Counted from the stretch's first letter, positions 1-9,177 are shown. The stretch is DNA of 64,000 nucleotides from an uncultured Collinsella sp. (GCA_958352845.1 CATWQC010000001.1:1-64000); one strand, 5' to 3'. Made by a program: numbers and translations. Notes: generated by a model from the letters alone, not told the origin.

Positions 1-282
1 CGGGATTGGTCAATCTCGGCCGACTATATTTGGCTAAATTATTCCGGCGCTAACACCCGATATCGTTGAAAGTTGACGGCGGCCGACACTTCCCCGTCCA
101 ACAACAACTTCCGGAACGCTCCGCCTGCGTGTACCCCAGTGCCAAAGGCAGCCACAATCCCGGCAAGCGCCAGACGCGAGCCATTCCGGCACGAGGGTCC
201 CACGTGGCGCCCTTACCTTGGTAGCACGCACCCCGGACGCACATGGCGGTCCGGGACATCACAACCAAAGAAAGGACACGCC

Positions 283-954
283 ATGCCCAGCAACACCATC
301 GCCTACCTACTCAAGTTCGCACCCAGGGAGGCGTACATCGACGACCTGCTGAACGGGCGTCTCTACATGAACGCAGCCGGCTACTATCATAGACTGCTTG
401 GCGAACAGGGCGACCCGCTCGAGGCGTCCATGGCTCCCGGGGCACGCCTCTACGGAAATTACTGTCTGCCCATCTACTGCATGTATACAGTCCGCGAGAA
501 CGACATCGTCGACAACGCCGTGAAAATCCCGACGCGCATGATCCGGGAGTTCGGGTGCGCGGACGGGTGGATCGGCATTGTGCAGTACGACAGCTTCGCG
601 CGCCTCGCCGACAGACACATCGCCGACGACGGAAGCATCTACGCGCACGGTCCCATCTCCTATGGCGTCCCCAGGCCAAAACTGATCCGCGAGATCTTTG
701 AGGGCATCCCGCACAACCTCGTTATCAAAACGCCCAAGTACGCATATCAGAAGGAGTATCGAATCATCGGGTCGCGACCGGTCGAATGTCGCCTTTCACC
801 AGACAAGAATCACCCGGGCTGCAAAATTGAAGAATACGGCCATGCAGAGCTTGACCTAGGCAGCAACCTCGCGGGCTTTTCCTCGAAGGCCTCGGTGCCG
901 AACCTCGAAGAGTCGCAAGACGGTCTCATGTTGAAGCTCACGCATCGCGTATAG
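283..954 (+). CDS. Hypothetical protein, DUF2971-like
   Basis: Predicted 223-residue soluble protein of unknown function. The reading frame is open further upstream, but I chose ATG 283 because a GAAAGGA ribosome-binding site lies 7 bases before it and the upstream part (73-282) reads like non-coding translation. The N-terminus (LLKFAP, then LNGRLYMNAAGYYH at about residues 20-34) and the late YQKEYRI motif resemble the layout of DUF2971-type proteins, which start with a short 'L..G.ly.n' strand and end with a K-x-(W/Y)-x-x-E-(W/Y)-R motif. That similarity is from memory and is tentative. No signal peptide or membrane segment. It stands alone next to a defence-like cluster on the opposite strand, so a role in phage or plasmid defence is possible but not shown. 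Confidence 0.6.
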   Translation: MPSNTIAYLLKFAPREAYIDDLLNGRLYMNAAGYYHRLLGEQGDPLEASMAPGARLYGNYCLPIYCMYTVRENDIVDNAVKIPTRMIREFGCADGWIGIVQYDSFARLADRHIADDGSIYAHGPISYGVPRPKLIREIFEGIPHNLVIKTPKYAYQKEYRIIGSRPVECRLSPDKNHPGCKIEEYGHAELDLGSNLAGFSSKASVPNLEESQDGLMLKLTHRV

Positions 955-1055
955 CCAACGAAGCGCGGGCGGGACGCCGCCAGTGACCATCCTCCCGCTC
1001 CCCGCGCGATCGCATCCACGTCCAACTTGTAGAGTAAATTCATCGCTCGCGTCGA

Positions 1056-1988
1056 TTACGACCCCAGTATTTCCTTAGGAAACACACTCGATAAATCGTT
1101 AACACCCATAGCGAAAAGCACCTTTGCGCTGGCATCGTTGCTGAGCTCGTCACTCAACTTAAGTGCATCAAGCAGTATATTTCGGCGTAACATCTTATAG
1201 TCACCCTCAGTCAGCACTAGCTCAAGATCGCTTAAAACCCCTACTAGATTGACATCACGAGACGGAGACACCCTCGCGCAGAACAGGCGCTCGTCATGCG
1301 CGCAGATATTTCTGAAATCTTTAATATGATCGTACGCAAGTCTTAGCCTTCGTGGGCTGATACGCTTATGGACTTCATGTGTCTCGGAATAAAGGTCAGA
1401 AAACGACTTGGCAATGGAATTTCTCATGCTTTCTGGCTGAAACTCGAAAAACTTGAATGCCTGGCCAAGCATTAAGTAATTCATAAGAATCCATACCGGC
1501 GTATTGTCGTGATTATTTTCATAATGACGAATGTAGTCCCTTTTATAATCACTGTTCCATTTTTTAGACCTACATAGCACCTTCTCGAAATCACCGATAA
1601 GCGTGTCGATCTTTTTTCGATAGCCGGCCTCAGCCCGATAGGAATCTCTATCAAGGTATGCTTCTGGGTTATCTTTATGAGCCATAGCAAACCGATAAGA
1701 GCAGACGGTCTTAAGAACTGCTTCCGCCTTGTTAAAATACTCAAACATCAGCAGGCGCAAAGTTCGATCGAATTCGAATAGACGATAGATATCAGAAAAC
1801 TTGGTCCCTTTTACGAAAACCTCTTGGCCAGAACCATCCCGTTGGTCAAGAAACAAATCCTTGTAGCCGTTAACAACCGGGTAGTATCCCTCGCGCTCCA
1901 GAACTAAACGAGTATCGTAATCGCATTCGAGCCCACGGCTTTCAAGAATAGCAATCTGCTCGGCAATAGATTTAAATGGCTTATCCAT
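1056..1988 (-). CDS. Abi family protein (Abi_2 domain, HEPN-type)
   Basis: 310-residue protein of the AbiD/AbiF-like Abi_2 family, associated with abortive infection. The fold belongs to the HEPN group of RNases. The N-terminal segment (KPFKSIAEQIAILESRG, then YYPVVNGYKDLF) and the later YRLFEFDRTLR and NKAEAVLKT blocks are typical of the family. The C-terminal RNICAHDERLFC carries the HEPN R-x4-H signature. ATG 1988 has AAGGGG 5 bases upstream. A hairpin with a short T-run sits just upstream (2005-2028). The AT-rich composition differs from the GC-rich core genes. A broken relative of this gene lies at 7037-7193. The family assignment is confident; a defence role is inferred from family and neighbourhood. 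Confidence 0.85.
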   Translation of the reverse strand: MDKPFKSIAEQIAILESRGLECDYDTRLVLEREGYYPVVNGYKDLFLDQRDGSGQEVFVKGTKFSDIYRLFEFDRTLRLLMFEYFNKAEAVLKTVCSYRFAMAHKDNPEAYLDRDSYRAEAGYRKKIDTLIGDFEKVLCRSKKWNSDYKRDYIRHYENNHDNTPVWILMNYLMLGQAFKFFEFQPESMRNSIAKSFSDLYSETHEVHKRISPRRLRLAYDHIKDFRNICAHDERLFCARVSPSRDVNLVGVLSDLELVLTEGDYKMLRRNILLDALKLSDELSNDASAKVLFAMGVNDLSSVFPKEILGS

Positions 1989-2325
1989 ATGGGCCCCTTA
2001 AACGCGAAAACCGCCTTTCGGCGGTTCCCACGGACCAAGCCGGACGTACCGTCGCAAGGCCTCATCACAAGGCTTACTTTAAGGGAGAACTCGGGGTCCG
2101 TCAATCCGATATCACCAATCTGGGCGATACCGACATACGTCAGCGCTGCGAGGTCTGCCGATAGCAACAAATAGGCACCGAGATCGGTGCAGGTCAATCA
2201 GGAGCCGCAACAACAAAGCACCGAAGCTCATGTTGGCTCCGATGCTCAAACGCGTCATTGGCGGTACCGTATCGCGATATTCAACAATACTCGAACAAGC
2301 AGCTACTCAGGCGAGCAGCCTCCGT
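1989..2325. other. Intergenic region, no recognisable gene
   Basis: 337 bases between the Abi gene and the DUF4062-type gene. Apart from the hairpin at 2005-2028 and a small dyad (GCACCGA/TCGGTGC at 2175-2190) I see no convincing coding sequence. Short frames on both strands lack ribosome-binding sites. It may contain a degraded gene. Confidence 0.4.
2005..2028 (-). terminator. GAAA-tetraloop hairpin before the Abi gene
   Basis: Seven-bp stem AACCGCC/GGCGGTT with a GAAA loop read on the minus strand, followed by TTCGCG. It could end transcription coming from the 2326-4989 gene. Because it lies only 17 bases upstream of the Abi start codon, it could also act as an attenuator in the Abi leader. 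The T-run is short, so termination is uncertain. Confidence 0.5.
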
Positions 2326-4989
2326 CTAGTCATTCGCAACATGCCATCGAATAAACCAGTTGGAATCACTCGAGAGCCCACCAAGCAACTTTTGCTCGAG
2401 AGAAGCATCATCAAATTTCCCCTCCTTGCATAAGCGCACAAGCTTAAATGCAACATTAGGGGAAACATCGTGCAACGATTGAAACGCTAAATCGCTAAAA
2501 GAGCTCGCTTCCCATCTACGATAACCTGCAGCAATGCTTGCAAGCAATATTGCACGCACAGCAGAGTCCTCACTAAGCAAAATGCTCGAACAGATTGCAG
2601 AAACGACGTCACAGTACCGATCGCAGATAGCATTACAAACAATCAGCTGCTCAAGCACATCCAAAAACGCACGCTGGCCGGAAGCAGTAAGTGTTTCAAA
2701 TCTTATACCAAGCGTTAGGAACTCTATGTCCTTTGCAAGGCCAGCAACCACTTTCAAAGCCAAACACCTTACAGACCATGCACATGAATCCATTGAAGCA
2801 GGATCTCTAAATACTGGATCTTCTGGCCACTCATCCGGAAGCTCAGAAATCAAATCCGTCCAACCGTCGGGCAGCGCTTTTCCATCGCGCACACAACAAC
2901 ATGCAAACTTATTTAATACGACCATAGCCTCTCCTACGGAGCAAGGGGATCCTTGATATGACGGAAGCTCTTTAAGACAATGTTCCAGCACGCGAGCCAA
3001 GGATGCGCTAAATGACTCAAAGGAATCATCATCGAGGGACCGACATAGCAGAGAAGAAGGACGAACGGAAAACCCAGAGCGAAAATCAGAACGATTATTC
3101 GAATCGAATTGCGTACGCAATTCATCGATACAAGCCGTCTCCGTATTGCATGCAGGAGATTTGTTGTCAGAATAACAACCCTGCTCGACAGCAGAAAGGT
3201 GCTCTACTTGCTCCTCACTCAGAATAGAATAGCCGCAACGCTTCTCAACACCTCCGAATACGCCAGCGGAGAAATTATATTTGAGCAGTTCGTCAGAATT
3301 CGATTTAAGACTACGACCCAATTGATTAACGAGTTCATTATCAATTTTGTCTAAATCCATTCCGCCAATAACGTTCGAAACATCAGAAGCGACGGTATAT
3401 AAATGTTGATCGACAATCCGACAAAGTAGGTTTACAAGTGACTTCTCATCAACCCGCATCTTGATCATGCCGATGGCTTTGATCCATTCTGATGCAGACT
3501 GCCGATAATCATCTGCAGCGTTTAACGTGCTCCAAGCAACGCAAATGGTGTCATCCGAAAAATAAGGCGCGCATTCCTTAATGACGACGGCTCTCGTGCT
3601 CGGACGATATACCTGTGCCGTCAAAGAAGTCAGACGCCACAGTTCCTCGGCACACGACGGAAGGTAGGACCTTAAACGATCGCTCTTGTAAGCAAACCTT
3701 TTCTCAAAGCCCTTAGCATCCCCCTGAAGAACAAGAAGCTTAATTCCCTCAAGCTCAAGTTTTGGCCAATTGTAGATAGAGGAGTAGTCGATAAGCGAAT
3801 TGGCAAGCAGGCCGCGAGCATAGAGGGCACTCGATATGCTTCCGCACAATAATGAACTAAATAACAAACATGATATATTCGACAGGACGGAAGCAAGGCT
3901 GGCATCATGTCGAATCGTTGTGTAAGGATTAACAGACCTCGCCTCTCTCGATGCGTTTAGAACAGCGGTTCCAACCTCCTCTTCAAACTTAAGCGCAAGG
4001 GGAATGTAGCATGGAGCGGAAAGCGCATCAATTTGTTTCTGAATTGACCACTGGGTGCCAAATCCATATTCGGAAAGCATGCCAGCGACAGTCCGCTTGT
4101 CAATTAAACAATTACCATAAGCCCAACAATCTTTCGATTCTATTGAATCACAAGCAAGTTGGAGTAATTCATAGCACCTGGAATAGCGGCCTTCAATAGA
4201 AGCGTCAAGAGCGTCAAGCCTTAGTGAAAGGGTGTCTCTGGGAATACCGCTGTCCTTCATAGTTTCCAGAATGACAGCCTTGAATGCATCAACCGAAAAA
4301 GGGGTGCCATAAAGAAGCCAATTGACCGCTTTCTCGCCAAGAAAGAAGAGATAAGGATTGTCAGACTTTCTCTCAAGCCAATCAGCATGGTAGTTAAATT
4401 TTTTTGAAATCAAGGCAACCGAAGAACCGAAAGCATCGAGAACATCTTCGGGAATAGAGACAGGAGCAATATCAGTAAAAACCGCCGATCCACCATCTCC
4501 AATTTCAAATCGTCGATTGTGAAACAAATCGACCATCACGTTGTTAAGTTGGTCCATCAGATAAGGAACAAGGCCTGAATCATTCGGCCGCCCTACATAC
4601 GTGCACGCATCCATTTCTCTGGCATAACGAAGCAGAGACTCGATTTCCGGCGACGTCCCAGACTCAAGCTTAACAAGCAAGAGTGGCTTTCTAAGCCTGA
4701 TAGCATGATAAAGCTCTCTGCTAGTCCCTGGCCTCAACTCTGATCGTATAATTCCAATTACTATATCGCTTTGCGCCAAGCGATTAAGATAATAAGAGGA
4801 TGATGGCTCAATGCTCGCATGAAACTCGATGGCAAAGGGCTTAAAGATATCCGATTTCAGCAAAGCGCAATTAAGCTCGTCCCTCAGCTGCTGCCAGCTA
4901 AAATCGCCTTCATCGCGCATCGAAGAGCTAACAAACACCTCAATACGGTCACGATCAATAACCTCAACGTCCATCTTGTTAGCACCCAT
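2326..4989 (-). CDS. Large DUF4062-domain protein, putative defence protein
   Basis: 887-residue protein. I use ATG 4989 (MGANKMDVEV) because GGGAGG lies 4 bases upstream; the reading frame extends 41 codons further but has no ribosome-binding site there. Residues about 15-160 match the DUF4062 pattern: RIEVFVSSSMRDE, then the YYLNRLAQSDIVIGIIRSE and REL-Y-A core. This is a TIR-like domain often found at the N-terminus of STAND-type sensors. The remaining roughly 700 residues look helical and repeat-like and show no Walker A motif, so a classical NTPase domain is not evident. No signal peptide. It lies between the Abi_2 gene and another unrecognised gene on the same strand, with low GC. A defence or signalling role is inferred from domain type and location only. 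Confidence 0.65.
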   Translation of the reverse strand: MGANKMDVEVIDRDRIEVFVSSSMRDEGDFSWQQLRDELNCALLKSDIFKPFAIEFHASIEPSSSYYLNRLAQSDIVIGIIRSELRPGTSRELYHAIRLRKPLLLVKLESGTSPEIESLLRYAREMDACTYVGRPNDSGLVPYLMDQLNNVMVDLFHNRRFEIGDGGSAVFTDIAPVSIPEDVLDAFGSSVALISKKFNYHADWLERKSDNPYLFFLGEKAVNWLLYGTPFSVDAFKAVILETMKDSGIPRDTLSLRLDALDASIEGRYSRCYELLQLACDSIESKDCWAYGNCLIDKRTVAGMLSEYGFGTQWSIQKQIDALSAPCYIPLALKFEEEVGTAVLNASREARSVNPYTTIRHDASLASVLSNISCLLFSSLLCGSISSALYARGLLANSLIDYSSIYNWPKLELEGIKLLVLQGDAKGFEKRFAYKSDRLRSYLPSCAEELWRLTSLTAQVYRPSTRAVVIKECAPYFSDDTICVAWSTLNAADDYRQSASEWIKAIGMIKMRVDEKSLVNLLCRIVDQHLYTVASDVSNVIGGMDLDKIDNELVNQLGRSLKSNSDELLKYNFSAGVFGGVEKRCGYSILSEEQVEHLSAVEQGCYSDNKSPACNTETACIDELRTQFDSNNRSDFRSGFSVRPSSLLCRSLDDDSFESFSASLARVLEHCLKELPSYQGSPCSVGEAMVVLNKFACCCVRDGKALPDGWTDLISELPDEWPEDPVFRDPASMDSCAWSVRCLALKVVAGLAKDIEFLTLGIRFETLTASGQRAFLDVLEQLIVCNAICDRYCDVVSAICSSILLSEDSAVRAILLASIAAGYRRWEASSFSDLAFQSLHDVSPNVAFKLVRLCKEGKFDDASLEQKLLGGLSSDSNWFIRWHVAND

Positions 4990-5146
4990 AGAACCTCCCA
5001 ATCGAATAGACCCATAGAATATCAAGCGGCGCGGACCTATAGCGTTGGCAGCAAAACAATCGAAAGGTCTTGATGCGTGAGCACCTGGATCCGCCAACAA
5101 CGACAGCCGCATTTCCTCATCGTATGACAGCCCAACACCCTAAAAA

Positions 5147-6772
5147 TTATTCGTCGCGACAGTCGACGGATTTTAAAGTTTCAGCCAACTCGTTCAGCAT
5201 AGTTGTAAGGCGAGCAGTAAGCCTTTTCGTGTCTTCCCTATGGTCTTCGGTGACCACATCACCGTGAAGCTTATCGTATTTTGAACCCTTGCCGTGCGCC
5301 GCTCCCGCAGATCGAAGGTTCTGAAGGTCACGGAGAGGCTTTATGTCAGCCACGATACCATTCCCGCTGAGAAAGGTCTCCAGCTTGTTAATACTTCCCT
5401 TCGCATCAATGCCCTTAAGAGAACTCTCATCGATATAGTCGACAAAGGCTTTCGTGAGGGCCATGATCACGGCCTCAAATTCAGGCTCGCCATTACCAGA
5501 TGGAATGTGGATTTGTTCAAGAATGCCTTCGTCTGCACGGTGGAAAGGCCTGAACAGCGCCAAGCCAAACCGCTTCCTCCATGCCTTATCAAGTTCCATG
5601 CGCGCCCGCATAAGCATGGAAACAGGGCCCGACGGATCCTTAACCCACATATTGAGCAAATCTGTCTTGAACACCTCATCAGAAATATGCTGGTCAACGG
5701 GTGACATCTCAAAAGAGAGGAAATGGGTGCGCTCGCTCTCGGGTAGGTCGCGCCCCAGATCGCCGAGATACACCATGACTCTGTCCGAGTCGACATTGTC
5801 AATCTCGCACCGCCATTGGCTCCCGCAAGAAATGTGACGTTCGCTTACATCGAAGCGAGGGTCGCTCCTGTACTTATCAAGCACGGCGGGCTTGAAGAAA
5901 ACGGGGGTTAAATAATGTGGAGCGCGAGGCTCCTTATCAAAGTAGGTGCCAAGCTTATCCGGATCGGATGTGAATCGAACGAACGAGCCGTCAGGCCGTT
6001 CGTCGATAATGAACTCAGGGTAATGTTCTTTATTCTCATCGTACGGCCATACGCCGCAAGTCTCGACGTGGCCGGGTTCGATAAAACTTCGAGCGTAGAT
6101 CATTGACAGCAGATAGTTTTCATCAGTATCGCTCGTGTACCAATGCCTGATATGGTAGTTCTCCCCGACTTCATCACGTTCCGCAATGCACTCAGTGCTC
6201 CCCAGGGGAAAGCTGGGCGCAGACGCCAGTCGCGCGTCCACAAAGTGGACGAAAAGGCATTGCTTAGCCGCAATGAAGCGCAATAAATACTTGGTCCTGA
6301 CGCGTACCTCGTCTCCAGTAAAGTCGACGACTTTTTCTCTCTCGGCACACTTGTCGATGCCGTAATAGCAACCGTCTTCGTCGCGGAAGAGTTCGAACAG
6401 CATGATAAATTCTTGGTTGACCAGAATTTGCGCTTGGTCAAGCGGATAGAAATACTGCTCGGCAACAATAAAGTCATAGCCTTCGTCGCGACCGTTATGA
6501 TAAGTGACGTCATCTCCATATATACAGAAACCTGGTGAGAAACTGGAGGCGTTCTTCAACCAATCATCGCCTGCAAGGATCTCCTGCTTTCGTGTAAGGT
6601 CGGCAAAACAGGCGAAAACCGAAGGCCTTCTATTAGCATCAGTATGATGCGAATAGACAGTCGTCCATGCTCCAGAAAGAGGGTTCTTAACCAGCTCAAT
6701 TACCTTCTCCTGCCTGAACGGCTTAGCGTCGAGCCCCAGATTGGCTAAAACCCTTGAAACCGCTTCGTCCAT
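5147..6772 (-). CDS. Uncharacterised protein with HEPN-like C-terminus
   Basis: 541-residue protein I do not recognise as a named family. The frame opens at a GTG (6778), but ATG 6772 is better placed: AAGAGG lies about 5 bases upstream. No signal peptide, no membrane segment and no NTPase motif. The last 100 residues include LQNLRSAGAAHGKGSKYDKL, where an R-x4-H arrangement resembles HEPN-type helices. Such tails are common in proteins of defence islands, so a nuclease or sensor role is possible but unproven. It is separated from the downstream 2326-4989 gene by about 157 bases and has the same low-GC character. The two could act together, since they are consecutive on the same strand, but no overlap or shared motif proves it. 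Confidence 0.55.
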   Translation of the reverse strand: MDEAVSRVLANLGLDAKPFRQEKVIELVKNPLSGAWTTVYSHHTDANRRPSVFACFADLTRKQEILAGDDWLKNASSFSPGFCIYGDDVTYHNGRDEGYDFIVAEQYFYPLDQAQILVNQEFIMLFELFRDEDGCYYGIDKCAEREKVVDFTGDEVRVRTKYLLRFIAAKQCLFVHFVDARLASAPSFPLGSTECIAERDEVGENYHIRHWYTSDTDENYLLSMIYARSFIEPGHVETCGVWPYDENKEHYPEFIIDERPDGSFVRFTSDPDKLGTYFDKEPRAPHYLTPVFFKPAVLDKYRSDPRFDVSERHISCGSQWRCEIDNVDSDRVMVYLGDLGRDLPESERTHFLSFEMSPVDQHISDEVFKTDLLNMWVKDPSGPVSMLMRARMELDKAWRKRFGLALFRPFHRADEGILEQIHIPSGNGEPEFEAVIMALTKAFVDYIDESSLKGIDAKGSINKLETFLSGNGIVADIKPLRDLQNLRSAGAAHGKGSKYDKLHGDVVTEDHREDTKRLTARLTTMLNELAETLKSVDCRDE

Positions 6773-6924
6773 ATACACCTCTTACCACTTAGCGCCATCA
6801 CAATTAATTAATGTGAGGATAAACCGTGAGAAGCACTCACATGCCGTAAAGCATCTAAGAAAATTGTCCGCCACTGCAGGGACGAAAAAAGCCACCAGAA
6901 CGACAATCGGAGTTTTAAAGACAA

Positions 6925-7035
6925 AATGCCCAAGAGCAACAGCCATACCTGGAACGCCGTAAAGATCGACGGCAAATGGCGCCAGATGGACCTAACCATG
7001 GACGACACAAGCGACAACTGACATGGAGACCGGGA
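6925..7035 (+). pseudogene. Fragment of a transglutaminase-like gene
   Basis: About 100 bases encode SNSHTWNAVKIDGKW and the following QMDLT-DDTSDN before a stop. The stretch is nearly identical in DNA and protein to the catalytic His/Asp block at about 8490-8600 in the transglutaminase chimera. Differences include a Trp-to-Met change and a TGA at 7019-7021 where the intact copy has TGG. Nothing else of the gene is present on either side, so this is a recombination remnant of a paralogue rather than a gene. Confidence 0.75.
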
Positions 7036-7036
7036 C

Positions 7037-7193
7037 CAGTAAAAGTGAGATTCTTAATAAATCGTTTAAACTCACTTTCAGTCAAATAACGCTCAAGCAT
7101 CCAAACCATTCGAATAAAGTTGACGTTTTTGCGCCCGCCAACCTTGGCACAATATAGTCTCTCATCATGGGTGCATTGAAGAGAGACGGCCAT
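7037..7193 (-). pseudogene. C-terminal fragment of a second Abi_2 gene
   Basis: About 50 codons read CTHDERLYCAKVGGRKNVN and continue into an ERYLTESEFKRFIKNL helix. This aligns with CAHDERLFCARVSPSRDVN and the following segment of the intact Abi_2 protein at 1056-1988. The fragment starts inside the HEPN motif, and its end runs straight into the transglutaminase fragment at 6925-7035 on the other strand. It is a remnant of a separate Abi_2 gene, since the residues differ too much for a recent copy of the intact one. Confidence 0.75.
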
Positions 7194-7530
7194 TCAGAAG
7201 AACAGCCGCCACTCCGCAGGTCGTAGGCCCGTAGGTTGACTACGTCAATACCGCTGTTCACCGTATCCCCTGGTCCTCAAAGGGTCAATTCAATATATGA
7301 GAGCAGAATATCCCTCATGAATCAACCCTGCCAAGATTTGCATAGTCAACCCAACGCGATCCACCACGTCACCGAGCAACCAACCATCCCGCTCCCCCTC
7401 CCCACATTACCCAGAAAGTTCGCTGATGTTGACTGGTGTTCCCGTAAAATAATCCCCAACAAAATATGTGCGGAGTGCTGGCCTGGAGCTGCCTTCGGAC
7501 CCTATTGGCTGCTCACCGAGAGGCTCCGCT
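7194..7530. other. Intergenic region upstream of the transglutaminase chimera
   Basis: 337 bases with no convincing gene. A weak promoter candidate on the plus strand is TTGACT at 7429-7434 with TAATCC at 7450-7455; the spacing of 15 is short of ideal. It probably contains the promoter of the 7531 gene. Confidence 0.3.
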
Positions 7531-8790
7531 ATGAAACGACCCCTTTACTACCTGATCTGCGCGATCGCGTGCGCGTCCATGGTCGGCGCGACGATGCCTA
7601 TGGCAGCCATTGCGGAAGCCATGCAGCCTCAGGCTGCAGTCGAGCAGCGGGCGCAAGCCGACGCCACGAGCAGCGACACAGGCAAGGCCAAAGACGGCAC
7701 CAAAGCAAATGCGACAGCAGATACCGTAGAGGACGGCACCGCAACATCCACTGGCACCAGCGCCGTCAACACGGAAAGCGCTGACGGCACCACCTCCGCA
7801 ACCACAGCCCCCACCCCATCTCTCCGCGCCCAAACCAACGGCACGCCCGAGTCGATCTCCGTCGCGGCGGAAACCGGCTACGCCCACTCCGCCACCGCAA
7901 CCCAAAACGGCGTCACCTTCACCGTCTCGTGGAACGACGCCCCCGCGGGCACCGCGACGAGCTTCCACGTAACCCAGACCAACGGCTCGCCCCAGGCCAA
8001 GGCGCGCATGGACGTACCCACCTATTGGGACGGCGGCAGCCATGAGAGCATCTGCGACCCGTCGCGCCAGGCATGGGCCGGCTACCACAGCCTGGGCACC
8101 GCGGGCCACGACTTTACCTTTGAATTCACGGCATCGGGCACGTACCGCATCTACTTCTACTTTATGGACAACGACAGAAACGACCCCCAAAACGACAAGG
8201 GGATCTACTACCTGCACACCACGGCAGAGGTGACCGTAAACGATGCCGCCCGCCCAAGCGTCACGCAGATCGTCAACGACGCCGTGGACCTATGCAGGCA
8301 AGAGACAGACGGCTCGGAATACGATATGGCGCTGTGGCTCCACGACTGGACGCTCGACCAGCTGGAGTACGACCACAACCTCAACTGGTGCTCGGCCGAG
8401 AGCGGCCTCACGCGCCACCAGGGCACCTGCGAGAGCTACCAGCGCATCTACTCCAAGCTCCTTGACGCCGCGGGCATCGCCAACGGCCGCGTCACCGGCA
8501 ACGGCCACACCTGGAACGCCGTAAAGATCGACGGCAAATGGTGCCAGATGGACCTAACCTGGGACGACACCAGCGACAACTGGTACGGAGACCTGGAGCA
8601 ACGCCTTGCCGTTGCGCGTGCGGTCTACTCCGGCTCCCCCGTGCTTCTGCTCGATGAACGCACATCGGCCCTCGACCCCAAGACCGAGCGAGAAATGCTG
8701 GATCGTATGCGAAATCTCGGCCATACCGTCATCATCGTCACGCATCGATCTGCTGCGTTGGAGGTTTGTGATCGGGTTGTAAGCCTTTAA
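7531..8790 (+). CDS. Chimera: secreted transglutaminase-like protein fused to the tail of an ABC ATPase
   Basis: 419 residues from ATG 7531, with AGAGG 7 bases upstream. Residues 1-30 form a signal peptide (MKRPLYYLICAIACASMVG, then PMAAIAEA), followed by an Ala/Thr/Asp-rich linker to about residue 110. A transglutaminase-like domain follows, with catalytic triad candidates Cys300 (GTCESY), His326 (GHTWNAV) and Asp341 (MDLTWDD). At about residue 356 the sequence changes to EQRLAVARAVYSGSPVLLLD, then SALD and IIVTH. These are the end of the signature motif, Walker B, D-loop and H-loop of an ABC-transporter ATPase, without Walker A. The D-loop region reads LLLDERTSALD where LLLDEATSALD is usual. 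The ATPase part cannot hydrolyse ATP alone. The join is in frame and looks like a deletion between two genes. Whether the exported product is stable is unknown. Confidence 0.8.
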   Translation: MKRPLYYLICAIACASMVGATMPMAAIAEAMQPQAAVEQRAQADATSSDTGKAKDGTKANATADTVEDGTATSTGTSAVNTESADGTTSATTAPTPSLRAQTNGTPESISVAAETGYAHSATATQNGVTFTVSWNDAPAGTATSFHVTQTNGSPQAKARMDVPTYWDGGSHESICDPSRQAWAGYHSLGTAGHDFTFEFTASGTYRIYFYFMDNDRNDPQNDKGIYYLHTTAEVTVNDAARPSVTQIVNDAVDLCRQETDGSEYDMALWLHDWTLDQLEYDHNLNWCSAESGLTRHQGTCESYQRIYSKLLDAAGIANGRVTGNGHTWNAVKIDGKWCQMDLTWDDTSDNWYGDLEQRLAVARAVYSGSPVLLLDERTSALDPKTEREMLDRMRNLGHTVIIVTHRSAALEVCDRVVSL

Positions 8791-8945
8791 CCTAAATGAA
8801 GAGTGGGCGCTGTAGTCGTTTTCAACAGCGCTCTCGCCATACTCATTGATTTGAGGGACACAAGGTGGCTCAATCCCGCACGATGGTATTTGGCAGATAG
8901 CCAAATATATGGGTTGTAAATCGAGCCCCGAAAGGAGGTAAAGAT

Positions 8946-9056
8946 ATGGACGAGGCGACTCAGCACTATTTGAACTCGCTGCGTGCAATTGCGTTTCCAA
9001 ATGGCCAGACCTTTGTTGGGCCGCAGGGGACATACCATTGGCAAAAAGACTCATAG
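8946..9056 (+). CDS. Possible small protein, 36 residues
   Basis: ATG 8946 is preceded by a near-perfect AAAGGAGGTAAAG ribosome-binding site, the best in this stretch, and opens a frame of 36 codons ending at 9056. A different frame stays open across 9029-9150, so the original gene may have been longer and frameshifted. I recognise no family. Confidence rests only on the ribosome-binding site. Confidence 0.35.
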   Translation: MDEATQHYLNSLRAIAFPNGQTFVGPQGTYHWQKDS

Positions 9057-9177
9057 ACCTTGGATTGGCCAAAAATCGAATCGAGCATGCTGACTGCAGC
9101 GGAAACTGCTGGATTTGGATTAACATGTCGGCAAGAAGGCCCTAAGTCGAGATGCAAAATGCTAAAGATTAATTAAA

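Noticed and set aside
2174..2434. Small proteins on either strand between the Abi and DUF4062 genes
   Set aside because: No ribosome-binding site or recognisable motif.
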